Source of the DNA: UBA1381 sp964399965
GTDB taxonomy: Bacteria; Bacillota; Clostridia; UBA1381
DNA length: 64,000 nucleotides
NCBI GenBank assembly: GCA_964399965.1
Contig: CAYNRX010000001.1
Coordinates: forward strand, 62,001-126,000
Direction of reading: 5' to 3'
Shown here: piece after piece, positions 8,444 through 17,684 of the stretch
Layout: every line of letters starts with the position of its first letter
How positions within the stretch are numbered: position 1 is the stretch's first letter
Notes under the pieces: generated by a model
Databases searched by the model: none
Seen by the model: the letters and a program-made list of their open reading frames with translations, nothing else
Told to the model about the DNA's origin: nothing
Position numbers and translations under genes: made by a program

Positions 8444-9592
8444 TCACCTCATTATCCTCCGCAGCCTGGGCACCTCTTCCGCCAGCACCTCAGCCGTGCG
8501 TATTATCTCCTCTGTAGTATTCATATGCGAAAAACTGAACCGCACTGCCGAATCCGTTTCAGCTGCGCTGCATCCCATCGCTGTCAACACATGGCTCTTC
8601 TGCGGCTTATGCGAGGAACAGGCCGATCCGGTGGAAACATATATTCCTCGCGCTTCCAGCACGTGCAGCAGTATCTCCGACCTTATCCCCGGGAAAGACA
8701 CGTTCAAAACGCTTCCCGCATTATTATCATCCGCCCCGTTTATCTTCACGTTTTCTATCTTCTTCGTTATCTCGTCCTTTAAAAGACCCCTCAGCGCGTG
8801 AAGATGTTTACTGTTCTTTACCACATCTATTTCCCTCACCGTCTCGCCGAGGGCGTATATTCCCGGCAGGTTTTCCGTCCCCGGGCGCAAGCCCTCCTGC
8901 TGACCGCCGCCGAATATTATCGGATGCAGCTTGTTCACCCGGCAATAAAGCACTCCGATCCCTTGCGGAGCGTGTATCTTGTGGCCGCTTATCGAAAGCA
9001 GATCTATCCCCCACTCCTTCGGCCGCAGCTCGGTCTTGCCGAAGCTCTGCACGGCGTCTGAATGGAACAGCGCATGAGGCGCCTTTTGCTCAAGCAGCCC
9101 CCTAACCTTATCCACCGGCTGCATCACGCCCGTTTCATTATTGACGTGCATGATGCTCACCAGCACGGTATCCTCCCGCAGAACGCTATCCAGCTCCTTA
9201 AGGCTTATCGCCCCTGTTTTATCCGGCTCAAGATACGATACCTCAAAGCCCTCGTCCTCCAAAGCCTTCATACACTCCAGCACCGCAGGATGTTCTATGC
9301 TCGTAGTAACGATATGCCGGCCGCGCTTTTTCATTTTGCGCGCCGCTCCGAAAATGGCGATGTTGTCGCTTTCCGTACCGCCCGAGGTAAAATATATCTC
9401 AGACGGTGATACGCCCAGCTTACGCGCTATATCCTGCCGCGCGGTTTTTATACGTTTTTCCGCCGCTATCCCTATTCCATGCAAGGACGAGGGATTGCCG
9501 AAATTTTCCATGCATTCCAAAACCGCCCTTACCGCCGTGGGACACGGCTTGGTAGTGGCGGCATTATCCAAATATATAGTATTTTCAGTCAT
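8444..9592 (-). CDS. Cysteine desulfurase (NifS/IscS-like, ThiI partner)
   Basis: PLP-dependent enzyme that takes sulfur from L-cysteine as a persulfide. The 382-residue protein has the PLP lysine at 205 (SISGHKIHAPQG) and the catalytic cysteine at 325 in TGSACSS; HSDAVQ and the N-terminal YLDNAATT motif are intact. The short active-site loop after the cysteine and the position just upstream of thiI point to the NifZ-type role of feeding ThiI for tRNA thiolation rather than general Fe-S assembly. It overlaps the end of thiN by 8 nt. The family is certain; the partner assignment is inferred from context. Confidence 0.92.
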   Translation of the reverse strand: MTENTIYLDNAATTKPCPTAVRAVLECMENFGNPSSLHGIGIAAEKRIKTARQDIARKLGVSPSEIYFTSGGTESDNIAIFGAARKMKKRGRHIVTTSIEHPAVLECMKALEDEGFEVSYLEPDKTGAISLKELDSVLREDTVLVSIMHVNNETGVMQPVDKVRGLLEQKAPHALFHSDAVQSFGKTELRPKEWGIDLLSISGHKIHAPQGIGVLYCRVNKLHPIIFGGGQQEGLRPGTENLPGIYALGETVREIDVVKNSKHLHALRGLLKDEITKKIENVKINGADDNNAGSVLNVSFPGIRSEILLHVLEARGIYVSTGSACSSHKPQKSHVLTAMGCSAAETDSAVRFSFSHMNTTEEIIRTAEVLAEEVPRLRRIMR

Positions 9593-10193
9593 TGCTCTTT
9601 ATCACAAAGCCCTTTCCCCCGGCCGTTTCTATACAGCAGGTATATCCTGTCATAACATTGCTGACACCGCGGCATTCATACCGATAAAGCGTCTCTTTGT
9701 CAAGCGCATACTCCAATCCCTCGGTCTTAACGCCCCGAAGCTCCTCGTCAAGCGGCAATATCGACACCAAATCGCCCGGCTTCCCTGTAAGACAACAGTT
9801 CTTGTCTAAAAGGTGTATCTCGCTGTTGCGGTCGATGATCACGCCCTCGCCGCCATGACGCTGTATATATTCCAGAAGGCCGAGGTTCGCTATCGTATGA
9901 TCCATTCTCCCGCCGGTAAAGCCGAAGAGCAAAAGCTCGCGATACCCTTTTTCCAGAGCGTGCCTTACCGCCAGCTCGCTGTCGGTAAAATCCTTGCGCA
10001 CAGGGAATTTCTCCGATCTCACATCCTGCGGAAACTCCGCTATCGAGTCAAAGTCCCCCAAGAGCATATCCGGATTTATGCCGTCCGCTCTGTCAAAACC
10101 GCTGTCGGCACATATCACATAATCATCCTCACGCAGAAACTTCTCCAGCTGCTCACGGCAAACGTTTCCGCCCGCAATTATCACTGCCCGCAT
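9585..10193 (-). CDS. thiN: Thiamine diphosphokinase
   Basis: Converts thiamine plus ATP to thiamine pyrophosphate. The 202-residue protein shows the two family signatures, LLGDFDS near residues 44-50 and GGRMDHT at 94-100, in the Rossmann-like N-terminal domain; the C-terminal beta domain completes the usual fold. It overlaps rpe upstream by 13 nt and the cysteine desulfurase downstream by 8 nt, so the three are translated from one message. The order rsgA-rpe-thiN is conserved in Bacillus. Confidence 0.93.
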   Translation of the reverse strand: MRAVIIAGGNVCREQLEKFLREDDYVICADSGFDRADGINPDMLLGDFDSIAEFPQDVRSEKFPVRKDFTDSELAVRHALEKGYRELLLFGFTGGRMDHTIANLGLLEYIQRHGGEGVIIDRNSEIHLLDKNCCLTGKPGDLVSILPLDEELRGVKTEGLEYALDKETLYRYECRGVSNVMTGYTCCIETAGGKGFVIKSND

Positions 10194-10822
10194 TTCTTCA
10201 ATTCCTTTACTGCTTTCGTAATATCTCCTCTACCAAAAACCGCCGTGCCTGCCACTATCACATCAGCCCCGGCTTTTATCGCTTCGGTTATCGTTTTGCT
10301 GTTTATGCCGCCGTCCACCTGGATATGCAGACGGTCGCCGGCAGTTTGGCGCAGCCATTTTATTTTTTCATTCATCTCGTGCATATATTCCTGTCCGCCC
10401 TCACCCGGCTCGACAGTCATAACCAGCACCATATCAAGAAACGGCAGATACTCCTCCAGCACCTCCGCCGGGGTATCCGGCTTTATAGATATACCGGCCT
10501 TTTTTCCCAGAGAATGTATAAGCTCAAGGCAATCCCGCACACTGCTGTTGGATTCGTAATGGAACGTTATAGAATCCGCTCCCGCCGCCGCAAACTGCGG
10601 TATATGATGAAGCGGATCTTTGACCATCAGATGAACGTCAAAAAACAGTCCGCTCGCCGGGCGCAGTGCCTGTACGACCGGTATCCCAAAACTTATAGAA
10701 GGCACGAACACGCCGTCCATAACATCAATATGCAGCCAATCCGAACCGGCCTTTTCACATTCTGCGACCTCTTCGCCCAGCCTGCAAAAATCAGCCGCCA
10801 GTATAGATGAAGATAAGATCAT
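10181..10822 (-). CDS. rpe: Ribulose-phosphate 3-epimerase
   Basis: Interconverts ribulose 5-phosphate and xylulose 5-phosphate in the non-oxidative pentose phosphate pathway. The 213-residue TIM barrel starts with SILAADFCRLGEEV and has the metal-binding HIDVMDGVFVPS, FDVHLMV and a phosphate-binding DGGINSKT/VAGTAVFG end. The loop usually written VNPGFGGQ reads VEPGEGGQ here, a mild departure. A GAGG ribosome-binding site lies 8 nt before the ATG. It sits in the conserved rsgA-rpe-thiN string. Confidence 0.95.
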   Translation of the reverse strand: MILSSSILAADFCRLGEEVAECEKAGSDWLHIDVMDGVFVPSISFGIPVVQALRPASGLFFDVHLMVKDPLHHIPQFAAAGADSITFHYESNSSVRDCLELIHSLGKKAGISIKPDTPAEVLEEYLPFLDMVLVMTVEPGEGGQEYMHEMNEKIKWLRQTAGDRLHIQVDGGINSKTITEAIKAGADVIVAGTAVFGRGDITKAVKELKKCGQ

Positions 10823-10834
10823 TTTTCATTCCTC

Positions 10835-11698
10835 TTAGTTTTTCCATTCTTTTATATCCTTTAGCATATCATACAACTCCCGATAGCTCTGATAACGGGA
10901 AGCGGATATCTCTCCAGCCTCCGCAGCCGCCTTAACGGCACAATCCGGCTCGTTTATATGCACGCAGCCTCGGAACCGGCAGCCGTCCGCCCTTCTGGCC
11001 ATTTCCGGGAAATAATGCCACAGCTCATCTGCCTTTACACCCGTAAGCTCCATCGAGGAAAACCCGGGCGTATCCATGACATATCCGCCGCCCGCAAGCT
11101 CCATCAGCTCCACGTGGCGCGTAGTATGCCTGCCGCGATGTATCTTGTCCGAGACCGCTCCCGTTTGCAGTTCATTGCCGGTCATGCAACTCAAAAGGCT
11201 GGATTTTCCTACCCCGGAAAGACCGGCAAAGGCCGCAGTCCGTCCGCGGATGATCCTCGCAAGCTCCTTTGTACCTTCTTCTTTCAGAGCAGATACCCTC
11301 ACTATATCATAGCCGGTATCTTTGTAGGCCTCGTATATCTGTTCCCCGCCGTCTATATCCGTTTTGTTTATACATATGACCGGCGTAATAGAGTTCATCT
11401 CAGCATGGACAAGCATTTTGTCAAGAAGGAGGAAATTCGGATCCGGCTCCCGGGACGCCGCCACCAGCACCAATATATCCACATTAGCTGCCGCCGGCCG
11501 CACCAGGCTTGTCTTTCGCTTTTCTATCGCATTGATATTGCCTTTCCCGTTTTTTACATCTATTTCCACAAAATCGCCTATCATTGGCGTTATGCCCAGC
11601 TTACGGAATATCCCTCTTGCTTTACACTCATATACGCACCGGTCGGAGGCCTTTACATAGTAAAAGCCTCCGATCCCTTTAACTATTCTTCCCTGCAT
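10835..11698 (-). CDS. rsgA: Ribosome small-subunit-dependent GTPase RsgA
   Basis: Circularly permuted GTPase that checks late 30S maturation and releases RbfA. An N-terminal OB fold precedes the G domain, in which NKTD (G4) comes before the P-loop GLSGVGKSSLL, as expected for the permuted order; DTPGFSS is G3. A zinc knuckle (CRFRGCVH...C) closes the protein. I start at the ATG at 11698 (287 residues, MQGRIVKGIGGFYYV), which aligns with relatives; a TTG three codons earlier is possible. No clear ribosome-binding site is visible. The gene overlaps the end of the kinase gene, suggesting translational coupling. Confidence 0.95.
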   Translation of the reverse strand: MQGRIVKGIGGFYYVKASDRCVYECKARGIFRKLGITPMIGDFVEIDVKNGKGNINAIEKRKTSLVRPAAANVDILVLVAASREPDPNFLLLDKMLVHAEMNSITPVICINKTDIDGGEQIYEAYKDTGYDIVRVSALKEEGTKELARIIRGRTAAFAGLSGVGKSSLLSCMTGNELQTGAVSDKIHRGRHTTRHVELMELAGGGYVMDTPGFSSMELTGVKADELWHYFPEMARRADGCRFRGCVHINEPDCAVKAAAEAGEISASRYQSYRELYDMLKDIKEWKN

Positions 11699-11699
11699 A

Positions 11700-13865
11700 T
11701 CAATCAAAATCTATCGAGGTACTGTCTACCTTCTGCCCGTCGATATATGCCTCTATCTGCTTGGTACCGGAGCCGGTGATGTTTACCGTAACTCCGCCCT
11801 CGGATTTGCTGTGCGTTCCCTGATGAATAGTACGCCCGTCAGCCTCGATACGTACATTTACCGTATCATCTGCGCTGCTGGGTATCATTACCGTATAGCT
11901 TTTAGTGGAGGTAGACTCCTCCCTTACCGGTACTCTGGTCGCTCTCGGTTCATCACCGCTTCCGTTTTCATCGTCAGAGGAAGGACGCTGGGTAGGACTT
12001 GAGGTCCTTGCCGGACGCTCGGTAGGACTTGATGTCCTTGTCGGGCGTTCAGTGGGACTTGACGTCCTTTCCGGTGAATCGGTCTCTATCGGCGCTTCGC
12101 CGTTAGCAATAACTATGCTTATCGTTGACCCCTCATCGGCCATTCTGCCGCCGTTAGGACTTTGCGAGAGCACTGTATTGCCTATCTCGGTCGAATACTT
12201 GCGGCTTACACTGACGGTGAACCCCTTGGCCGTCAGCATTTCCTCCGCTCTTGCTCTTGTCTCACCAACAACGTTTGGTACCTCTACCTGTTGCTTGGCC
12301 TCCGTTGACTCTCCGTCGGGACCGGTGCTTATATATATGGTTACGACTTCTTCTTCCTTTACCTTGGTTCCCACTGCCGGCAGCTGCCTTGCCACTCTAC
12401 CGGCTTCCACGGTATCGCTGGGTTCCTGAGCAACTGCGTAGAGAAGGTTCTCCTCAAGCAAGGTCTCCACGGCCTCCGTCTCGGTCATATTGATAACGCT
12501 GGGAACAGAGATGTTGCCGCCGGTCGAGCCGAGAGAAATAACCAGCTTTATCTCGTTATTCTTCTTTACAGTTTTCCCGGCCTCCGGAGTCTGCGACACT
12601 ATCTTTCCCTCTTCAACTACGTCTGAGAGCGAATACTCCATGCTGTCGGATATCACAAACCCTTCTTCTGAAGCCAGCGACTTAGCCTCCTCTATCGTCT
12701 TGTTCGTAAAGTCGGGCACTACCAGCTCTTTGGCGCTGTTCAAATAGAAGTAAACTCCTCCGGCAATAAGCGCCAGTACGACTACTGTCACTATAGCCAG
12801 TATCACCGCCATCTTGTCCTCTTTTTTCTGCTGCTTTGTCTTTTGCTTCTTCTTTGATTTTTTGCTGTTTTTCTTATCTGCCACGTCCTCTTGTTCACCT
12901 CTGCGCGTGATCGGCGTTGTTATTATCTCCTGCACGTCCGTCTGCGGCGTTATCTTCTCCGGCGTTTCTATCTTTTTCGTAGCCTCAAGATCCCCTTCGG
13001 CCTCCTCAGGCTCTCCCTCACGGCTGGGAAGCATCTCATCTGCCAACACCGCCCTTAGATCCTCCGTCATCTCCTGCGCCGAGGAATAACGTGACGTCTG
13101 ATCCTTGGCCATCGCTTTCATCGTCACGTACGACAGATCGGACGGGATATCCATATTTACGCATTTTACCGGAGCCGGTTCTTTTTCCAAATGCTGAAGT
13201 GCAACTGCCACCGCCGTTTCGCCGTTGAACGGCACTTGACCGGTGAGCATTTCATAGAGCACCACGCCGGTTGAATATATATCGCTCTTAGCATCGGTAA
13301 AGCCACCTCTGGCCTGTTCCGGCGAAATATAATGAACAGAACCGACAACGCCGCCGGCGACCGACGTCTCAGACGCCGCCGCGTGCGCTATGCCAAAATC
13401 TGTCACCTTCAATATGCCGTCAGAGGTCATCATGATATTCTGCGGCTTTATATCACGGTGTACGATACCGTTCTTATGCGCCTCGGTCAGAGCCTGGCAG
13501 ATCTGTATCGCAAAACCGCAGGCCTCCTGCCATGCCAGCGGAGCATTCTTCTTTATGTATTCTTTTAAGGTAATTCCGTCAACATACTCCATTACCATGT
13601 AAAGAATACCGTCCTCTTCACCGACATCGTATACAGAAACGATATTGGGATGCGAAATACTTGCCGAAGCCTGCGCTTCTTTCTTGAAATTCTTGACAAT
13701 GGCCTCATCGCCCTTTAAAGAATCCCGCAGCACCTTGACTGCAACGTATCTGTTTAAGAGGCTGCATCTGGCCTTATATACCATTGCCATTCCGCCCGAA
13801 CCGAGCAGCTCAAGTATCTCGTATCTGTTCCCCAGAGTTTTCCCGATTAAGTTTTCACCGCTCAT
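11700..13865 (-). CDS. prkC: PASTA-domain Ser/Thr protein kinase (PrkC/Stk1)
   Basis: Membrane Ser/Thr kinase that senses muropeptides or lipid II and regulates cell-wall growth, division and, in Bacillus, germination. The kinase domain covers about residues 14-270 with GSGGMAMVY, Lys44, HRDIKPQN (136-143) and DFG (156-158). A Lys-rich juxtamembrane stretch leads to one membrane segment (353-375). Three PASTA repeats follow outside (about 380-446, 452-516, 527-590), then a repeated Pro/Ser/Thr-rich linker (ERPTRTSSPT units, about 597-630) and a C-terminal domain of about 70 residues. The total of 721 residues is longer than B. subtilis PrkC because of this tail. Its start codon overlaps the phosphatase stop, the usual kinase-phosphatase pair. 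Confidence 0.95.
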   Translation of the reverse strand: MSGENLIGKTLGNRYEILELLGSGGMAMVYKARCSLLNRYVAVKVLRDSLKGDEAIVKNFKKEAQASASISHPNIVSVYDVGEEDGILYMVMEYVDGITLKEYIKKNAPLAWQEACGFAIQICQALTEAHKNGIVHRDIKPQNIMMTSDGILKVTDFGIAHAAASETSVAGGVVGSVHYISPEQARGGFTDAKSDIYSTGVVLYEMLTGQVPFNGETAVAVALQHLEKEPAPVKCVNMDIPSDLSYVTMKAMAKDQTSRYSSAQEMTEDLRAVLADEMLPSREGEPEEAEGDLEATKKIETPEKITPQTDVQEIITTPITRRGEQEDVADKKNSKKSKKKQKTKQQKKEDKMAVILAIVTVVVLALIAGGVYFYLNSAKELVVPDFTNKTIEEAKSLASEEGFVISDSMEYSLSDVVEEGKIVSQTPEAGKTVKKNNEIKLVISLGSTGGNISVPSVINMTETEAVETLLEENLLYAVAQEPSDTVEAGRVARQLPAVGTKVKEEEVVTIYISTGPDGESTEAKQQVEVPNVVGETRARAEEMLTAKGFTVSVSRKYSTEIGNTVLSQSPNGGRMADEGSTISIVIANGEAPIETDSPERTSSPTERPTRTSSPTERPARTSSPTQRPSSDDENGSGDEPRATRVPVREESTSTKSYTVMIPSSADDTVNVRIEADGRTIHQGTHSKSEGGVTVNITGSGTKQIEAYIDGQKVDSTSIDFD

Positions 13866-14611
13866 ATTATGATCCCCTCCCGGTCAGTTTTATCCAATGC
13901 AACTATAGTGATATTATCTCGTCCGCCGCGGCTGTTAGCCATCTCTACAAGCGTATCAACGGCCTTTTGCAGATCGCTGCCGGAGCATATCACATCGCAT
14001 ATTTCTTCATCTTTAACAAAATTCGTCAGCCCATCGCTGCACAGCACCACAACTCCGCCATTATAATCCCTGATGGAAATATCTACCTTTACGGACTCCT
14101 CTGCACCTATCGCTCTTGTGATATAGCTTTTTTTGGGATGGTGCTCCGCCATTTCAGGCGTTATCTCACCGCGCGCTACCAACTCAGCCACATAAGAATG
14201 GTCTCGTGTTATTTGCTCTATCTCATTGTCACGGCACAAATACGCACGGGAATCCCCCACGTGAGCGGTTATAATCTTGTTTTGGTATATCATAGAAAAC
14301 GTTGCTGTCGTTCCCATGCCCATTATCTTATAATGATTTTTGGCATACGTATAAATTATGCTGTTGGCAGCGATAAAAGCCTGGCGTACAACCTCCCCTG
14401 CCTCCACATAATCAAGCTCCGTATTTAAACCGTTTGCTAAACGGTTCATCACGATATCCACCATCATCATGCTCGCTACTTCACCGGCCTGATGTCCGCC
14501 CATACCGTCTGCTACGATACCGTACAAAAACTCAAGATCATCGTTGACAAAAAATCTGTCCTCATTCAGCTTTCTCATCCTGCCGATATCGGTAACAGCG
14601 CCGATCCTCAT
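13862..14611 (-). CDS. prpC: PP2C-type protein phosphatase (PrpC/Stp)
   Basis: Metal-dependent Ser/Thr phosphatase that reverses PrkC phosphorylation in the cytoplasm. The 249-residue protein carries PP2C metal motifs: the opening TDIGRMRKLNEDRF, VADGMGGHQAGEVAS, GDSRAYL, VVLCSDGLTNFV and GGRDNITIV. It overlaps prkC by 4 nt (ATGA). A GGGGTGA ribosome-binding site precedes the ATG. It lies between rlmN and prkC exactly as in Bacillus. Confidence 0.96.
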   Translation of the reverse strand: MRIGAVTDIGRMRKLNEDRFFVNDDLEFLYGIVADGMGGHQAGEVASMMMVDIVMNRLANGLNTELDYVEAGEVVRQAFIAANSIIYTYAKNHYKIMGMGTTATFSMIYQNKIITAHVGDSRAYLCRDNEIEQITRDHSYVAELVARGEITPEMAEHHPKKSYITRAIGAEESVKVDISIRDYNGGVVVLCSDGLTNFVKDEEICDVICSGSDLQKAVDTLVEMANSRGGRDNITIVALDKTDREGIII

Positions 14612-14649
14612 TTAAGTCACCCCGTTTCCGTAAAATATGCTCTCTTTTA

Positions 14650-15669
14650 TTATAACACCTTTTTTCTCAGCTGTCCACAACTAGCATGAATATCACTGCC
14701 TAATTCCCTACGAATTGTAGCATTTACACCATGCTCTGTCAGTATTTTTTGAAATTTTTGTATTGTTTGTACAGGGCTTTTTTTATACTCGCGCTCCTCG
14801 ACCTTATTCACCGGGATAAGATTGACGTGGCAGAGCATTCCGCAAAGCCTTTCCGCAAGCTCCCGCGCGTTTTCAGCGCTGTCGTTTATGCCCTGTATAA
14901 GCGAATATTCAAATGTTACACGACGTTTCGTCCTTTTTACATGATCACGACAGGCCTCAAGCAGCTGCTCCATACTCCACTTATTTGCCACAGGCATTAT
15001 TTTCTTCCGTATCTCATCATTTGGCGCATGAAGTGAAACACAGAGCGTTACCGGGATATCCTCTTTGCTCAGCCTATATATTTTATCAACTAATCCACAG
15101 GTGGAAATCGATATATGCCTATAGCCGATATTCAGCCCCTGAGGATGATTCACATTATGCAGGAATTTTATCACATTATCGTAATTATCGAACGGTTCTC
15201 CGATCCCCATCATCACAATGTTTCCTATGCGCTCGGATAGATCCTTTTCAGCAAATATTATCTGGTCAAGAATTTCTCCCGGCGTCAGCGACCGGTACAA
15301 TCCGCCGATAGTGGAGGCGCAGAAACCGCATCCCATACGGCAGCCCACCTGCGAGGATACGCATATCGTCAGCCCGTGATGATAGCGCATAACGACACTT
15401 TCTATGCAATTGCCGTCGGGAAGCTCAAACAGATATTTGACAGTCCCATCTATCGCCGAAACGTATTTTTCACGGATCGCAAGATGGGAGATAAAGCTGC
15501 TTTCTCTAAGCTTCTCCCTTGTTTTCTTGGATATATTCGTCATCTCATCGAATGAGGTGACGCCTTTTGACAGCCACGAAAATATCTGTCCCGCGCGGAA
15601 CGACGGTTCTTCTAACTCCGCGAGAAATTCTTCCAGTTCTGTATATTCCAAATCCTTTAAATTGATCAT
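14650..15669 (-). CDS. rlmN: 23S rRNA/tRNA adenine-C2 methyltransferase RlmN
   Basis: Radical-SAM enzyme that methylates C2 of A2503 in 23S rRNA and A37 of some tRNAs. The cluster-binding motif is CRMGCGFC (C-x3-C-x2-C), SAM-binding GIGEPFDNYDNV follows, and the methyl-carrying cysteine is in SDIHASCGQLR near the C-terminus. The 339 residues match the family. The last residues of rsmB overlap its start (4 nt), and it is followed by prpC at 38 nt. Confidence 0.96.
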   Translation of the reverse strand: MINLKDLEYTELEEFLAELEEPSFRAGQIFSWLSKGVTSFDEMTNISKKTREKLRESSFISHLAIREKYVSAIDGTVKYLFELPDGNCIESVVMRYHHGLTICVSSQVGCRMGCGFCASTIGGLYRSLTPGEILDQIIFAEKDLSERIGNIVMMGIGEPFDNYDNVIKFLHNVNHPQGLNIGYRHISISTCGLVDKIYRLSKEDIPVTLCVSLHAPNDEIRKKIMPVANKWSMEQLLEACRDHVKRTKRRVTFEYSLIQGINDSAENARELAERLCGMLCHVNLIPVNKVEEREYKKSPVQTIQKFQKILTEHGVNATIRRELGSDIHASCGQLRKKVL

Positions 15670-16964
15670 GCTTTTAGTTTTCCTATAAAAAATCCATCTG
15701 TACCATGTATATCGGGGTATAGCGTCAGCTTACCGCTGTCCGCTCTGAAACTTCCCGTCTGAAACGACTGGAGCGAAAAATCGGGGTGAAGCTCTAAAAA
15801 GCGTTCTATCACACCCTCGTTTTCCTCCGGATTAAGCGTACAGGTGCTGTATACCAGTTCTCCGCCCTTTTTTAAGTACCGCGCCGCATTCTCCAAAAGC
15901 CGCAGCTGTATCTGCGGCAGTTCTGTATACTCGGCAGCATTATGCTTTATGTCGGGCTTACGGCGTATAATGCCCCAGCCGGAGCAGGGAGCATCCACCA
16001 GAACCTTATCCGCCGAAGCCTCATACTCCGGCAAAAACACCGTACCATCCCCCTGTTTTGCCTCTATTATCGTAAATCCCATACGGCGCGCATTCTCCTC
16101 AATAAGTCGCACCTTATGCTCATGGATATCAAAAGCAGTCACAAGACCTCTGTTTTCCATCAGCTGCGCCAGATAAGTAGTCTTGCCGCCCGGAGCTGCA
16201 CACAGGTCTATCACTCTGTCTCCCGGGTCGGGAGCAAGCGCTGCCGGCGACAGCATCGAGGCGGTGTCCTGCACCGTAAACATTCCTTCCCTGTACAGCC
16301 TGCTTGCTGCGACCGAAAGCCCAAAAACTTTTACCGCATCGGGACACAGCTCAGACTCCTCCGCCGCTGCGCCTTCCTTTTTTAGCTCCTCTATCAGCTC
16401 TTTGCGGCTTATCCGCAAGGTGTTTACCCTTACAGTCATTTGCGGCTCGCGATTTAAAGCCTCCATAAGCGATGCTGCTCTTTCTCGCCCAAAGATCTCT
16501 ACGAACCGCCGGCACATCCACACCGGGAAGGCATATTCCACGCTCATGCGCGAAAATTCCTCCTCCGGCAGCTTAAGGCTACCCTGTCCGCGCTGTGCGG
16601 CTCTGAGAATTGCATTTACAAATCCCGCTGAACGTTTTGCATACCGTTTTGCCAGCTTCACACTCTCATTTACAGCTGCCGATGGCGGTATCCTATCCAT
16701 GAAATCCAGCTGGTATAGCCCCAGCCGCAGTATATTTATGACGTATACGGACAATTTTTTAAGCTTGACCGATGAATAGCGACTTATCATATAGTCAAGC
16801 GTTATTCTCCTTTGCAGCACGCCGTACACCAGCTGCACAGCCAAGGCTCGTTCTGCCGGAGCCATATCCTCCGGCAGGCTGCGCTTCAACACCAAATTCG
16901 GATACGCTCCGTTTTTATCTATCTCATAAAGCGACATGAGCGCCGCTTCTCTTGCGTTCTTCAC
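15666..16964 (-). CDS. rsmB: 16S rRNA cytosine-C5 methyltransferase RsmB
   Basis: Methylates C967 of 16S rRNA using SAM. An N-terminal NusB-like RNA-binding domain (about residues 1-135) is joined to a Rossmann methyltransferase domain with DLCAAPGGKTTYLAQ, the VDAPCSGWG motif and the catalytic TCTLNPEENE; both active-site cysteines are present. The 432-residue length is typical. The start is GTG, overlapping the stop of the membrane peptidase gene, and the ribosome-binding site is weak, which suggests coupling. Order fmt-rsmB-rlmN is conserved, with the peptidase inserted here. Confidence 0.95.
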   Translation of the reverse strand: MKNAREAALMSLYEIDKNGAYPNLVLKRSLPEDMAPAERALAVQLVYGVLQRRITLDYMISRYSSVKLKKLSVYVINILRLGLYQLDFMDRIPPSAAVNESVKLAKRYAKRSAGFVNAILRAAQRGQGSLKLPEEEFSRMSVEYAFPVWMCRRFVEIFGRERAASLMEALNREPQMTVRVNTLRISRKELIEELKKEGAAAEESELCPDAVKVFGLSVAASRLYREGMFTVQDTASMLSPAALAPDPGDRVIDLCAAPGGKTTYLAQLMENRGLVTAFDIHEHKVRLIEENARRMGFTIIEAKQGDGTVFLPEYEASADKVLVDAPCSGWGIIRRKPDIKHNAAEYTELPQIQLRLLENAARYLKKGGELVYSTCTLNPEENEGVIERFLELHPDFSLQSFQTGSFRADSGKLTLYPDIHGTDGFFIGKLKA

Positions 16965-17668
16965 CGTCTATCGTTTCTCCTGTTTAAAATGAGCAGAAGC
17001 CGCAAAAACTGCAATGCCGTAGCGGCCGTCCCGGCAACGTACGTCATGGCCGCCGCCCTAAGGACTTTTTTCGCCCCTCGCAGCTCGTCATTGCCGAGCA
17101 GATCGTACTCGTCCAGTATCTTTATCGCCCGGCTGCTGGCGTTAAATTCCACCGGCAGCGTCACCAGCTGAAACACCAGCACCAGCCCGAACAGCAGTGC
17201 CCCAAATAACGCCAGCGGTTCCAGCGAAAATATCAGCCCGATAAAAAACAAGGGCATAGAAAGCGCATTGCCAATATTCACGACCGGTACGATCGAGTTG
17301 CGTATCTTTATCGGCGCATAGCCCACCGCATATTGCACAGCATGGCCGCATTCGTGAGCGGCTACGCCGATAGCTCCCACAGAAGTGGATCCGTAGGTAG
17401 AATCCGAAAGACGCACTACATTAGAGCGCGGATCAAAATGGTCGCTCAAATTGCCGGAAACATGCTCTATGCGCACGTTTGTAAGGCCGTTCCTGTCAAG
17501 TATCTGCCGGGCAGCCTGTGCTGCCGTCAGCCCGCGCATATTATACACATTCTGATATTTTGAAAATGTAGCCTTTACCCCGAACGATGCAAAAAGTGTC
17601 AGTGCAAAACCTATTATAAGCAAAATATACGTAGGGTCGTAATAATATCCAAAGCCGTAACCAAACAT
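16961..17668 (-). CDS. Membrane zinc metallopeptidase (YugP family)
   Basis: Integral membrane zinc peptidase of the YugP/DUF2268-like neutral peptidase group. The HECGHAVQY zinc motif is near residue 113; a Gly/Tyr-rich N-terminus (MFGYGFGYYYDP), an N-terminal membrane segment (about 12-32) and two or three more in the second half support a membrane location. The 235 residues match relatives. Substrates are not established for this family. It sits between fmt and rsmB, a placement often seen in Clostridia but not in Bacillus. AAAGGAAAGG precedes the ATG. Confidence 0.88.
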   Translation of the reverse strand: MFGYGFGYYYDPTYILLIIGFALTLFASFGVKATFSKYQNVYNMRGLTAAQAARQILDRNGLTNVRIEHVSGNLSDHFDPRSNVVRLSDSTYGSTSVGAIGVAAHECGHAVQYAVGYAPIKIRNSIVPVVNIGNALSMPLFFIGLIFSLEPLALFGALLFGLVLVFQLVTLPVEFNASSRAIKILDEYDLLGNDELRGAKKVLRAAAMTYVAGTAATALQFLRLLLILNRRNDRR

Positions 17669-17684
17669 AGCCTTTCCTTTCCTT

